Assembly (NCBI GenBank): GCA_015134335.1
Contig: CP043975.1
Span: 20,350-84,349, forward strand
DNA length: 64,000 nucleotides
Direction: 5' to 3'
Source: Candidatus Stammera capleta
GTDB taxonomy: Bacteria > Pseudomonadota > Gammaproteobacteria > Enterobacterales > Enterobacteriaceae
The notes beneath the pieces were generated by a model, which made no database searches, was not told the DNA's origin, and saw only the letters and a program-made list of their open reading frames with translations. Within the stretch, counting starts at the first letter, position 1. The number at the start of each line of letters is the position of its first letter. Below are positions 1 to 12,464 of the stretch, one piece after another. Position numbers and translations under genes: made by a program.

Positions 1-375
1 AAAAAAAATATAAAAAAAAATTACAAATTTTAATATTAAAATCTAAAATAAAAAATATACAATATATAAAAAAATAAATAAAAAAATAAAAATTATAAAT
101 TCCCCACCCTATTTAAATTAATATATTATAAGATTACAAAATTTTAATTAATAACTACATTATATATATTTAAAAAAAAATTAATAATATAAAACAAGAT
201 TTTCATAATATTAACATATCATAACCATTTAAAAATAAATTTATTTATATATATAAATAAATTAAATATATATATATAAAAAAAAAAATATATATATAAA
301 TTTATTAAAAAAATTATAAAAATAATTAAAATATATAATATTAAATATTTAATTTAAATAAATTAATAATAAATA
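1..375. other. A+T-rich non-coding stretch
   Basis: No open frame of useful length and no tRNA-like or conserved RNA motif is visible. The sequence is almost pure A/T, with homopolymer runs and TATATA tracts. The only G/C-bearing patch is a short CCCCACCC-like stretch near 101-110. A perfect 26-nt palindrome lies at 238-263. It may act as a weak hairpin downstream of the minus-strand gene that ends at 376, but A/T palindromes this long are not very surprising at this composition. Confidence 0.5.
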
Positions 376-654
376 TTAAAAACAACTTATTAAAGAAGTA
401 GATAAATTACATAACTTACATATTTGTTTAAAAATACCTTTAGGAAACAATGTAAATAAAAAAATACTACTATAAGTATAGTTTTTATTATTTATATTTA
501 AATAAGTTAATAAATTTTTTATACTAGGTAATATTTTATTTTTTATATAAAATTTCATAAAATAATATATAATTTTTCAATGAATTTTAGTTAATTTAAT
601 TTTAATCTTTTTTGCCCTATAAATAATTAATTTTTTTTTTACAAAACATTTCAT
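376..654 (-). CDS. small hypothetical protein, last gene of the rpoH-hslVU run
   Basis: An open frame of 92 codons plus a TAA stop begins with ATG only 14 bp downstream of the hslU stop. It contains one in-frame TGA (577-579), read as Trp under the code used elsewhere here. The product is basic: a lysine-rich N-terminus (MKCFVKKK), a moderately hydrophobic middle, and four cysteines in total, three of them near the C-terminus. I do not recognise a family. Position and same-strand spacing suggest co-transcription with hslU. In enterobacteria hslU is followed by menA and rraA, neither of which this resembles. It could be a degraded remnant or a chance frame in A/T-rich DNA. A shorter start at 558 is possible. 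Confidence 0.4.
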
Positions 655-668
655 ATTTTATATCAAAA

Positions 669-2018
669 TTATAATATAAATTTACTTAAATCTTCATTTA
701 CTACTAAATGATTTAGTTTTAATTTAACATATTTACTATCTATTTTAATTAATTTATTATAATAATCTGTAGCATTATAAGATATATCTTCCATTAATTT
801 TTCTAATACAGTATGTAATCTTCTTGCACCTATATTTTCAGAATTTTCATTTATTGTTCATGCTATTTTAGCTATTTTTTTTATTCCCCCATTAGTAAAT
901 TGAATATTAACATTTTCTACATTTAATAAATATTTATATTGTGAAGTTATAGATACATTAGGCTCAACTAATATTTTACAAAAATCCTTAACACTTAATG
1001 AACTTAGTTTAACCCTAATAGGAAACCTACCTTGTAATTCAGGTATTAAATCAGAAGGACTACATAACTGAAAAGACCCTGAGGCTATAAATAATATAAA
1101 ATCTGTTTTTACAACACCATATTTAGTAGATACAGTACAACCTTCAACTAAAGGTAATAAATCTCTTTGAACTCCCTCTCTTGAAACTCCTGAATCTAAT
1201 ATTTGTCCTCTTTTACAAATTTTATCAATTTCATCAATAAAAACTATTCCTTGTTGTTCAACTAAATCTATAGCACGCTTTTTAATATCATCTAAATTAA
1301 TTAATTTAGCAGATTCCTCGTCAATTAATAATTTTATTGCTTGTTTAATTTTTAATTTACGTAATTTTTTTTTTTGACCACTTAAATTTTGAAATATTGA
1401 TTGTAATTGACTAGTCATTTCTTCCATACCAGGTGGTGACATTATTTCTATACCTAAAGTTGGAATAGATATATTAATTTCAATATCTTTGTCATCAAAA
1501 ATTTTATTACGTAATTTACACAATAAATTTTTTTTTATATATATATGTGAATTAATATCACTTAATTCTTTATCATTAAATTCAGATTTAATAAATTTTG
1601 AATCATTTATTAATAAATCTAAAATACGGTTTTCTGCTAAAATTTTAGCTTTATTATAATTATCCTTTACCACCTGCATCTTTATCATCTTAACAGCATA
1701 ATCAGTTAAATCTCTTATTATAGAATCTACTTCTTTACCTACATATCCTACTTCAGTAAATTTAGTTGCTTCTACCTTTATAAAAGGAGAATTACTTAAT
1801 TTAGCCAAACGACGAGCTATTTCTGTTTTACCTACTCCTGTTGTTCCAATCATTAAAATATTTTTAGGAGTAATTTCACTTTTTAAATCATCATTAAGCT
1901 GCATTCTTCTCCATCTATTACGTAAAGCAATTGATACAGCTCTTTTAGCATCATTTTGACTAATAATAAATTTATCTAATTCATTAACTATTTCTTGAGG
2001 CGTCATTTCATTATACAT
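669..2018 (-). CDS. hslU: ATP-dependent protease ATPase subunit HslU
   Basis: HslU is the AAA+ unfoldase that feeds substrates to the HslV peptidase in the cytoplasmic HslUV protease. The 449-residue product aligns end to end with the enterobacterial protein (443 aa). It begins [11 protein letters not shown] and has a P-loop at 58-65 and the pore loop GYVG at 91-94. The I-domain follows, then the Walker B region [10 protein letters not shown], the [12 protein letters not shown] segment, and the C-terminal EDLSRFIL-like tail that activates HslV. The P-loop reads GTTGVGKT where the family has GPTGVGKT. An in-frame TGA at 858-860 encodes the Trp of the AEAAWQVNE-like segment; without recoding the gene would look truncated. 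It starts 33 bp after hslV on the same strand. Confidence 0.97.
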
Positions 2019-2051
2019 AATATGTTTTCTCTATAATAAAAATATTATTTT

Positions 2052-2585
2052 TTATTCTTTTATACATAATAATTTTTCTATTGTAAAACTATGATTAGTA
2101 TAAACACATAAATCTGCAGCTATACATAAAGATTTTTTTACTATATTAAATGAATCTAAATTAGTATTTTCTATTAATGCTTTTGCGGCAGAAAAAGCAT
2201 AATTACCTCCACTACCAATTGCAATCAAATCATTTTCAGGTTGTATAACATCTCCATTACCAGTAATTATTAAAGAACTATTAATATCAACAATAGCTAA
2301 TAATGCTTCTAATTTCCTTAAAATTTTATCTGTTCTTCAATCTTTAGCTAATTCTACAGCTGATTTTATTATATGACCCTGATATATTTCTAATTTTTTT
2401 TCAAATAATTCAAATAAAGTAAACGCATCAGCAGTACTACCGGCAAAACCAGCTATAACTTTATCATTATATAATTTCCTAACTTTTTTAACATTTCCTT
2501 TCATAATAGTATTATTAAATGTAGCTTGACCATCACCACCCATCACTACTAAATTTTTAATTCTTACACTTAAAATAGTTGTCAC
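2052..2585 (-). CDS. hslV: ATP-dependent protease peptidase subunit HslV
   Basis: HslV is the N-terminal-nucleophile threonine peptidase of HslUV, a double hexamer of proteasome fold. The 177-residue product starts MTTILSVR, so Thr2 becomes the catalytic N-terminal Thr after Met removal. The GDGQAT and [16 protein letters not shown] segments are intact. The Trp of the AKDWRTD motif is encoded by TGA (2334-2336). Beyond it the frame continues through [13 protein letters not shown] to a normal C-terminus ([10 protein letters not shown]). The family length is about 176. It lies 19 bp downstream of rpoH and 33 bp upstream of hslU. Confidence 0.97.
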
Positions 2586-2604
2586 TTATTTACCTATATA
2601 TAAA

Positions 2605-3477
2605 TTAATAATTTTTAATTAAAAATCTTAACTTTTTAATCGCATTTTTTTCTAATTGACGAATACGCTCAGAAGATATTTTATAATATTCTGCTAACTT
2701 TTTTAAAGTCACTTTTTTCTTTCGCAATCATCTAGATTTAATAATATGTTTACTTCTATTATCTAAATTAATAAAAGCTAATTTTAACTTTTTCAAAATA
2801 TATTTTTTTCAATTTAAATATTCTATATTATCAGTAAAATTAGAATTTTTATCCATCAAATTATCATTTAATAAATCTTTATTATAAAATAAATTACCAT
2901 CAAAATATTTATTAATATTATTAACACCCAAATTAATATCATTATAAAACATTCTTGATTCCATTTTATAAATATCCTTTTTAGATACTGATAATTTTTT
3001 AGAAATTAAATTAATTTCTTTATATTTTAATCAACCTATTTTTTTTTTTAACTTTCTTAAATTAAAAAACAACTTACGTTGTGATTTAGTTGTAGCAATT
3101 TTTACTATACGTAAATTTTTTAATATAAATTCATGTATTTCACATTTAATTCAGTAAATAGCAAAAGATATTATTCTTACTTTATATAAAGGATTAAATT
3201 TTTTAATTGCTTTTATTAATCCTATGTTACCTTCTTGAATTAAATCAGATATTGCTATACCATAACCTAAATAATTTTTTGCAACATTTAATACAAATTT
3301 TAAATTAAATATAATTAATTTTTTAATACTATTTATATTATTATAATAATAAAAATCATTAATTAATTTATATTCTTGTTCATAAGATAATATAGGTAAA
3401 GAATTAATAAAATAAATATAAGTATTTAAATTTCCTACACAAAATATATTAAAATTAATATTAGTATTAACTGACAT
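2605..3477 (-). CDS. rpoH: heat-shock sigma factor sigma-32 (RpoH)
   Basis: This is the alternative sigma factor that directs RNA polymerase to heat-shock promoters. The 290-residue product (E. coli 284) shows region 2 ([17 protein letters not shown], then [18 protein letters not shown]), the sigma-32-specific RpoH box [12 protein letters not shown], and a region 4 helix-turn-helix at the C-terminus ([19 protein letters not shown]). Trp codons after 3151 are TGA. Typical clients (hslVU, dnaKJ, clpPX, lon) are all in this window. Here rpoH sits directly upstream of hslVU, whereas in E. coli it follows ftsYEX, so the arrangement is a rearrangement. Confidence 0.95.
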
Positions 3478-3688
3478 ATAAATCTCTTTATCACATAAAA
3501 TTAATATTAAAATATTAATAAAAAATTATATTAATATATAATATTTATTATTTAATAACAATATATTAATATTATAAATATATATTAATTATATATATTT
3601 AATAAATAAATTATATACTTAATAATATTATAATTAATATTTATATATAAATAAATATATTTAATTACAAAATAAATTTTATACAATA
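3478..3688. promoter_or_regulatory. divergent rpoH / rsmD spacer, presumed promoters
   Basis: A 211-bp spacer separates the divergent genes rpoH and rsmD and must hold both start regions. TATAAT-like and TATATT-like strings are everywhere, so no individual -10 or -35 element can be singled out. No gene or structured RNA is seen. Confidence 0.35.
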
Positions 3689-4228
3689 ATGAAAATTATA
3701 ACAGGAAATTATAAAGGACAAAAACTTAAATATATAAAAAATAAATTACTAAAACCTACTACTTCAATAATAAAAAAAATATTATTTAGTTGATTATTAC
3801 CATTTATTAAAAACACAAAATGTTTAGATTGTTTTGCTGGAACAGGTGCATTAAGTTTAGAAGCAATTTCTAACAAAGCAAAATATGTAACTTTAATAGA
3901 AAAAAATTATAAAATATTTAATATAATAAAAAAAAATTTTTATAAAATTAATATAAATAAATATAATTTATTAAATAAAAATTGTATAACATTTTTAAAA
4001 AAAAAAAAAATAACTAATTTTGATATTATTTTTTTAGATCCACCTTTTTACATTATAAATTTAAATAAAATAATACAAATAATAAATAATTATAATATTA
4101 TTAATATTAATGGATTAATATATATTGAAACCTTTTTATATAATAATATTATTATACCAAAATCATGATATTTATATAAACATAAAATAAAACATAATAT
4201 TAAATTTTTTTTATATATAAAAAATTAA
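3689..4228 (+). CDS. rsmD: 16S rRNA (guanine-966-N2)-methyltransferase RsmD
   Basis: This SAM-dependent enzyme methylates G966 of 16S rRNA in the small subunit. The 179-residue product (E. coli 198) has the SAM-binding segment DCFAGTGALSLEA and the catalytic motif DIIFLDPPF typical of RsmD. Two in-frame TGA codons encode Trp. The gene contains a 14-base A run at 3997-4010 coding for consecutive lysines, an obvious slippage-prone site, but the frame is intact as sequenced. It is divergent from rpoH and followed by a 430-bp spacer. Confidence 0.92.
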
Positions 4229-4658
4229 ATAAAAATTTTAAAAAAATTATTTAAAAAATAAAATCCTATTTTTATAATATAACTATTTTATGTAATATTA
4301 ATATTATTTATACTAATATTTGTATAATTAATAAATATTTTTATTAATAAATAAATAACATTAATATATATATATAATATTTAATTAATATTTTTAAATT
4401 AATTAAATAATCTAAATATTTTAAATTTAATTAAAATTAAATTATTTCTCAAATATATTTTCTATTATTATATTTAATTTTTAAATCATTTTTAAAATTA
4501 TTTATAATATTTAAAATAATTAATAACATAAAATAAAAAAAACAAACATTTATTAGTTTAAAGTTAAACATGTATATACATACATAATATTTAAATTATA
4601 AATATAATATCTATTATAATATTATATTTAATAATTATTTTAAAATAAATAATAAAAC
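4229..4658. other. 430-bp A+T-rich spacer between rsmD and dnaB
   Basis: This is the longest gene-free stretch between recognisable genes. I find no open frame with family resemblance and no tRNA or rRNA motif. It is mostly A/T runs with small inverted repeats, for example ATGTATATACAT near 4569-4582, shortly upstream of dnaB. It may be an eroded gene plus the dnaB promoter; nothing in the sequence identifies the former occupant. Confidence 0.45.
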
Positions 4659-6035
4659 ATGAAAAATAATAATTTACTACATAATACTAATAACTTTAAA
4701 ACTCCTCCTTTTAGCAACGAAGCAGAACAATCAGTATTAGGAGGATTAATGCTAGATAATGATAAATGAGAAAATATCTATGAGATTATAAATGATAATG
4801 ATTTTTTTTATAAATCACATCAAATAATATTTAATGAAATGCAAATATTATTTGAATTATATAAACCTATAGATTTAATTACATTATCAGAATCATTAAA
4901 AAAAAACAAAAAATTAGATATAATAGGTGGATTTGAATATTTAGTTGAAATATCACAAAATGTTCCTAGTTTATCTAATATACACTATTATGCAGAAATT
5001 ATTAAAGAAAAATCAATACTTAGAAATATAATTAATATTTCTAATGAAATTATTATGCATAGTTTTAATCCTTTAGGAAGAAACAGCAGTGAAATATTAA
5101 ATTTAGCTGAATCAAAAATATTTAAAATATCAGAAAAAAAATTTAACAATAATAATCCCCAAAAAATTTTTAATATAATAAAAAAAACAAAAAAAAAATT
5201 TAAAAAATTATATAATAACCCTAAACAAGAAATAACAGGAATAGATACAGGATATATTGACTTAAATAAAAAAACATTTGGTTTACAAAAATCTGACTTA
5301 ATTATAATAGCTGCAAGACCATCAATGGGTAAAACTACTTTTGCTATGAATATATGTGAAAACATAGCAATGTCACATAAAAAACCTATATTAATTTTCA
5401 GTTTAGAAATGCCTTCAGAACAAATAATTATTAGAATAATATCTTCATTATCACGTATTAATCAAAATAAAATTAAAACAGGAAAATTAAATAATAAAGA
5501 TTGAAAAAAAATTTCTAGAACATTAAAATTATTAGAAAAAAAAAATAATATATTTATAGATGATTCTTGTAACTTAACTCCTACAGAAATTAGAACTCGA
5601 ACTAGAAAAATTTATCGTGAAAACAAAGGACTTAGTATAGTTATGATAGATTATCTACAATTAATGAGATCAAATACCTATTTAGAAAATAGAGCACTAG
5701 AAATAGCAGATATTTCAAGATCATTAAAATTATTAGCAAAAGAACTTAAAATACCAATTATAGCGTTATCTCAATTAAATAGATCATCTGAATTAAGATC
5801 AGACAAGCGACCTATAAATTCAGACTTAAGAGAATCCGGATCAATTGAACAAGACGCTGATTTAATAATATTTATATACAGAGATGAACTATATAATGAA
5901 AACACTGATATGAAAGGAATTGCTGAAATAATAATAGGAAAACAAAGAAACGGTCCTACAGGAACTATACACTTATTATTTAATGGAAAAATTTCAAGAT
6001 TTGATAATTATTCAAACACTAAATATAATTATTAA
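4659..6035 (+). CDS. dnaB: replicative DNA helicase DnaB
   Basis: DnaB is the hexameric 5'-3' helicase that unwinds DNA at the replication fork. The 458-residue product (E. coli 471) has the N-terminal domain (PPFSNEAEQSVLGGLML), a RecA-type ATPase domain with Walker A ARPSMGKTT around residues 218-227, the MIDYLQLM Walker B segment, and the C-terminal QQGLSQLNR-like and SGSIEQDADLI motifs. Two early and one central Trp codons are TGA, which would otherwise split the gene. It is followed by ssb 72 bp downstream, a sensible replication pairing. Confidence 0.97.
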
Positions 6036-6107
6036 ATTATTTAAATATAAAATTTATTTAAATAAAATTATGATAAAATATTATTTATTAAAACAATTAA
6101 ATTTAAT

Positions 6108-6581
6108 ATGGCTAGTAAAGGAATAAACAAAGTAATATTAATAGGTAATTTAGGTCAAAATCCAGAAATTAGATATATGTCTAATGGAAACACAATAACA
6201 AATTTAAATATAGCTACATCTGAAATATGAAAAGATAAAAAAACAGGTATTAATAAAGAAAAAACAGAATGACATAGAGTTATTTTATTTGGTAAACTAG
6301 CTGAAATAGCAGCTGAATACTTAAAAAAAGGATCTCAAGTTTATATAGAAGGATCATTACAAACAAGAAAATGACAAGATAAATCTGGACAAGAAAAATA
6401 TATTACAGAAATAATAGTTAATATGAATGGTACTATGCAAATGTTGGGTAATAAAAATAATAACAAATCATTAAACAAAAAAAACACAAATATAAAAAAA
6501 AATAAAAAAACTAATAAAATTAAAATTAATGAAGACAAATCAGACGATTTATCAATAGATTTTGATGATATACCATTTTAA
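6108..6581 (+). CDS. ssb: single-stranded DNA-binding protein
   Basis: SSB coats single-stranded DNA during replication and repair. The 157-residue product has an OB fold from the start ([24 protein letters not shown]). Its conserved DNA-stacking Trp residues (motifs [20 protein letters not shown]) are all encoded by TGA, the first at 6228-6230. A lysine/asparagine-rich linker follows. The acidic C-terminal tip DDIPF, which binds partner proteins, is intact, so the interaction hub function is probably kept. Confidence 0.97.
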
Positions 6582-6649
6582 ATTAAAAAAAAAATATTAA
6601 TATATTTATAAATAAAATTTTATATATATATAAACAATTTTAAAATATT

Positions 6650-8284
6650 ATGACATTAACATTTAATCAATTATTTAAAAAATCAATAAAAAAAATTAAA
6701 ATTTTACATGGAACAATTATAAAAGGAAAAGTAATAGATATTAAAAAAAATAATGTAATTATAGATTCTGGCTTAAAATCAGAATCATATATTTCAATTG
6801 AAGAATTTAAAAATTTTGATGGTAAAATAAAAATAAAAAAAAATGATATAACAAAATTATTTATAGATTCTTTTGAAACTGGTAATGGTATTACTATACT
6901 TTCTCGTGAAAAAGCTCAAAAACATGAATCTTGAAATAAATTAGAACTATCATATACAACTTCTAATACTGTAAAAGGAATAATAACTGGAAGAGTAAAA
7001 GGAGGTTTTACAGTAGATATTAATAATATTAAATGTTTTTTACCAGGATCACTTATTGATATTAAACCAGTTAAAGATTTATCTCCATTAGAAGGTAAAT
7101 TATTAGATTTTAAAGTAATTAAATTAGATAAACAAAATAGTAATATAGTTTTATCTAGAAAAGCTGCTATTATTAATGATAATAATATAGAAAAAGAAAA
7201 ATTACTTAAAAAAATATATGAAGGATCTATAGTAAAAGGAATAGTAAAAAATATTACTGATTATGGAGCATTTATAGATTTAGGAGGACTAGACGGATTA
7301 CTACATATTACAGACATGTCATGAAAACGCATAAGACACCCTAATGAAATATTAAAAATAGGAGAAGAAGTAAATATTAAAATAATAAAATTTGATGAAA
7401 CAAAAACTAGAGTATCTTTAGGATTAAAACAATTAACAAAAGACCCTTGAAAAAATATAGAAAAAAAATATCCTAAAAATAATCCTATTAAAGGAAAAAT
7501 AACTAATTTAACAGATTATGGTTGTTTTATAGAAATAGAAGAAGGAATAGAAGGATTAGCCCATATTTCAGAAATAGATTGAATAAATAAAAACATTAAT
7601 CCATTTAAAATATTTAATATAGGAGAAAAAATAAACGCAATTATACTAAATATTGATAAAAATAAACGTAGAATATCTTTAGGTATTAAACAATGTAAAC
7701 CTAATCCATGAATAATATTCTCAAATAAACATAAAAAAGGTGATATTATAGAAGGTAAAATAAAATCAATAACTGATTTTGGTTTATTTATAGGTTTTAA
7801 AGAAGGTATAGATGGATTAATACATAATTCAGATATTTCATGAAATAATAATCAAGAAAATTTAATAAATAAAATTTATAAAAAAGGAGATTTAATAAAA
7901 GTAAAAATTTTACAAATTGATATAGATAAAGAAAGAATTTCTTTAGGTATTAAACAATTACAAGATGATCCTTTAAATAAATATTTAAATTATAAAAATG
8001 ATAAAATATTAAAAACTAAAATATTAATTATTGATAAAGAAAAAATTAAAGTATCTGTTAATAATTTTATAAATGGAATAATTGATTACAAAAAATATAA
8101 AAATTTATTAAAAAATATAAAAATAAATGATATATTAAATACTAATATTTTAAATATAGATAAAAAAAATAGAATTATTAATTTAAAACCATTAATAATT
8201 AAGAAAAATAAAAAAAATAAATTTAAAAACAATAATTGTTTTAGCACAATGATAGAAGCATTTAAAAAAGCAAAATCTAAATAA
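6650..8284 (+). CDS. rpsA: 30S ribosomal protein S1
   Basis: S1 recruits mRNA to the 30S subunit. The 544-residue product (E. coli 557) shows six S1/OB repeats in order. The canonical third to fifth repeats are clear from their starts, such as [22 protein letters not shown] and the following [12 protein letters not shown]. The sixth is the most diverged and lysine-rich. In-frame TGA codons recur at the Trp of the DMSW/DIDW-like motifs. The full domain set is kept despite genome reduction. The gene ends in an 8-bp overlap with the convergent dusA. Confidence 0.95.
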
Positions 8285-9317
8285 AATCATAAAACATAAA
8301 ATATATAAAATCATTATAATTTTTAAAATTATTTCATAATTTAATTGACATTAACATTCTTTTTTTAAATAAAGAAGAATTTTTAATATTATAAAAAATA
8401 TGTATTATATTATTAATAATATTATTAATTTTATAATATTTTATATTTAAATTTATATAATTAAATATTTGATAAAATATTAATAATATATAATTTGTAA
8501 TTTTATTATTTTTATTATAAAAAATATTATTATTAAAGTTTATATTATTATATTTATTTGATACAAAATTTTTATAATTAATAAAATTTTTAATTTCTAA
8601 TAAAAACAAAGGATTATAATATATTCCTCTACCTATCATAACACCATCAATATCATTAATCATATGATTATAAATATTACTTAAATTATATATATCACCA
8701 TTAATAATAATTTCTAAAAAAGATAAATCCCTTTTTAATTTATATACAAAACTATAATTAATTTTAGGTATTTTTAAATTTAAATATGTTGAAGTATTAT
8801 CATATAATATATTACGAGCATGAACAATAAATTTCTTACAATCAGTAAATAATGATATTGTTCCTACAAAATCTAATAAATAATTATAATTATTATTACC
8901 TAAACGATGTTTTAAAGATATTTTTACATTATTATTAGCTTCTCTTATAGCGTTTAAACAATCAATTATAATATTTTTATTTTTCATTAAATAAAAACCA
9001 AAATTACTTTTTCGTGCTCTTAAAGAAGGACAACCAATATTAAAATTAATTTCTTTATATTTAAATTTTTTTATTAATAAAATACATTTATATAAATCCT
9101 TATATGAATTACCTGCAAATTGCAAAATAATATTTTTATTTTTAAATGAATTCAATCATTTATTATAATAAGATTTATAATTATAAATAAAAGACGATGT
9201 ATGTATCATACCCATATATATAGGTATTTTATTTAATAATAAATTATAAAAAAAACAACTATGAATGTTAATATAATTTAATAAAGGAGCTATACTAAAA
9301 TTATTTAGACTAAACAT
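8277..9317 (-). CDS. dusA: tRNA-dihydrouridine synthase, DusA type
   Basis: This FMN enzyme reduces uridines in the tRNA D-loop. The 346-residue product has INFNIGCPS, the flavin-barrel motif ISLKHRLG, a FIVHAR segment, INGDI and DGVMIGRGIYYNP, all matching the DusA order. The N-terminus (SIAPLLNYINIHSC) corresponds to the APMLDWTD region, with the usual Trp-Thr changed. A TGA at 9156-9158 and another at 8334-8336 are read as Trp; reading through the latter carries the frame to a TAG stop, overlapping the end of rpsA by 8 bp. The last 13 residues could be a recent extension. Confidence 0.85.
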
Positions 9318-9349
9318 TTAAATAATTACTATATTAGTTTATATTTAAA

Positions 9350-10642
9350 TTAAAAATTTTTAATATATTTAATTCCATTCATATATTTAACTAAAATCTT
9401 AGGTATTTTTAATACTCCAGGTTCAACTTGATGATTTTCAATAATAGCAACTACAGTTCGTCCGACTGCTAAACCAGATCCATTAATTATATGTATAAAC
9501 ATATTTTTATTTTTATTTTTACTATAATATTTAATATTTATTCTTCTAGATTGAAAATCTGAAGTATTAGAACAAGAAGAAACTTCAATAAATTTTTTAC
9601 TCGCTGGAGATCAAAATTCAATATCATATGTTTTACATGAACTAAATGTCATATTATTAACAGATAACAATATTTTTCTATATGGTATCTTTAATAATTT
9701 TAAAATTTTTTCTGCGTGTTTGCTTACCTCTTCTAAAACAAAATCAGATTTTTTAGGATGAACTAATTGTATTAATTCAATTTTATCAAACTGATTTAAT
9801 CTAATTAACCCTTGATTTTTATTTCCATAAGAAATATTTTCAGCTCTAAAACAAGGAGTGTTTGATACTAATTTAATAGGTAAATTTTTCTTATTTAAAA
9901 TTTTATTTTGATATAAATTTATTAAAGAAACTTCAGAAGTAGGTATTAAAGCATATTTATTAAATGATTTATTTTTTTTATAAACATAAAAAATATCATT
10001 TTTAAATTTAGGTAACTGAGCAGATTTATATAAAGTATCTAATTTAACAATATATGGAACATAAACTTCATTATAATTATGATATAAAATATGATAATTT
10101 ATCATAAATTGTGATACTGCTCTATATAAATTAGCTATTAATCCTTTAATTACAACATAAGATTTATTACTTAATAAAACTGCTTGTTTAAAATTTAAAA
10201 AATCATAATTTTTACAAAAATTTAAATGATCTAAAATTTTAAAATTTACTTTTTTATTAAATACCCCCCATTTATATAATAATAAATCTTTTTTTTTATT
10301 AATATTTTTATCATTAATAATATTAGGAATATTTAACATTAATTTATTAATTTTAAAATATAAATCATTTAGTTTTTTCTTAATTATTATAATGTTTTTA
10401 TTTAATAATTCAATAAAATATTTTAAATATTTAATATGTATATAAAAATTTTTAATTTTATATAAATATATTTTATTAGATAATTTCTTTTTAATAAAAT
10501 GTAAATATTCTATATATCTATTTAAATTTCTATATTCTTTATAAAAATTAATTAAAATATTTAAATCAATATTTAAATCTCTACTTTTTACTAATTTTAA
10601 AAATTTATTAGAATTATTTAATAATAATTTTATATCTAGCAT
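9350..10642 (-). CDS. serS: seryl-tRNA synthetase
   Basis: SerRS charges tRNA-Ser. The 430-residue product equals the E. coli length. The N-terminal coiled-coil arm is present (MLDIKLLLNN then a Lys/Asn-rich helical pair), followed by class II motif 2 (NTPCFRAENISYGNKNQGLIRLNQFDKIEL) and motif 3 (GSGLAVGRTVVAIIENHQ). One Trp is TGG (KWGVFNKK) and another is TGA (9608-9610), so both codons serve in one gene. It is divergent from trxB with an 83-bp spacer, preserving an enterobacterial neighbourhood. Confidence 0.97.
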
Positions 10643-10707
10643 TATAATAATAATTATACGTTATTTAATAAATCTTATAATATCATAATTTATATATTAA
10701 AATTTAA

Positions 10708-11679
<972 letters not shown>

Positions 11680-11747
11680 CAAATTAACTTTAATTAATAA
11701 AAAAAATATTTTAAAATAAAATATTAAATTATATAAATTATAAATTT

Positions 11748-11969
11748 ATGATTAAAGAAAACAATATAGAATTAAAAGGAATAGTAATAGAAACTTTACC
11801 AAATACTATGTTTAAAGTTAAATTAGAAAATAAATTAATTATTATAGCGCATATTTCTGGAAGAATGAGAAAAAATTATATTAGAATACTAACAGGTGAT
11901 AAAGTTACAGTTCAAATGACTCCATATGATCTTAAAAAAGGAAGAATAATTTTTAGAAATAAAAAATAA
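11748..11969 (+). CDS. infA: translation initiation factor IF-1
   Basis: IF-1 binds the 30S A site during initiation. The 73-residue OB-fold protein matches the E. coli factor (72 aa) nearly throughout, including [36 protein letters not shown] and [10 protein letters not shown]. This is one of the best conserved proteins in the window. Its adjacency to trxB is an enterobacterial trait. Confidence 0.98.
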   Translation: MIKENNIELKGIVIETLPNTMFKVKLENKLIIIAHISGRMRKNYIRILTGDKVTVQMTPYDLKKGRIIFRNKK

Positions 11970-12025
11970 AATATTTATTTTATTTATCTATTTATAAAAA
12001 ATAAAATATATAGGTAATATAAATA

Positions 12026-12460
12026 ATGCAATTAAAATTTATAAAAAATAAAGCTACAAGAGAATTAGCTTTACAAATTATATATTCTTTAAAAATTTGC
12101 AAAAATAAAAATTTTAAATCTAAAATTAAAGAATTTAAATTAATTAAAAAAAATATATTAAAAAATATAAATATAAAATATTTAAATAATATTTTAAAAG
12201 AAGTATTAAAAAATAATAAATATTTTAATAATGTAATAAATAAATATATAAATAATTATAGATATGTAAATATAATAATAAAAATTATTTTAAAAATTGC
12301 TATATATGAAATAAAAAAAAATAAAAAATTACCTACTAAAGTAATAATTAATGAAAGTATAGAATTAACTAAAAAATTTGGATCAAAAAATGAATATAAA
12401 TTCATAAATAAAATTTTACATAATATATGTTTTAAAAAAAAAAATATTAATCTTAAATAA
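12026..12460 (+). CDS. nusB: transcription antitermination factor NusB
   Basis: NusB, with S10, forms the rRNA antitermination complex. The 144-residue product (E. coli 139) has an N-terminal [14 protein letters not shown] segment and the strongly conserved C-terminal half: [47 protein letters not shown]. The middle is low-complexity Lys/Asn/Ile. It lies 4 bp upstream of clpP. Its partner S10 (rpsJ) is also in the window. Confidence 0.92.
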   Translation: MQLKFIKNKATRELALQIIYSLKICKNKNFKSKIKEFKLIKKNILKNINIKYLNNILKEVLKNNKYFNNVINKYINNYRYVNIIIKIILKIAIYEIKKNKKLPTKVIINESIELTKKFGSKNEYKFINKILHNICFKKKNINLK

Positions 12461-12464
12461 AAAA

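Noticed and set aside
1-375. Possible replication origin because of A/T tracts and a palindrome
   Set aside because: No DnaA-box-like sequences stand out, no origin-associated genes are adjacent, and A/T tracts are everywhere; strand-skew data would be needed.
4988-5365. Minus-strand frame opposite dnaB, rich in Phe and Ile
   Set aside because: It is antisense to a well conserved part of dnaB, has no homology, and is a by-product of biased codon use.
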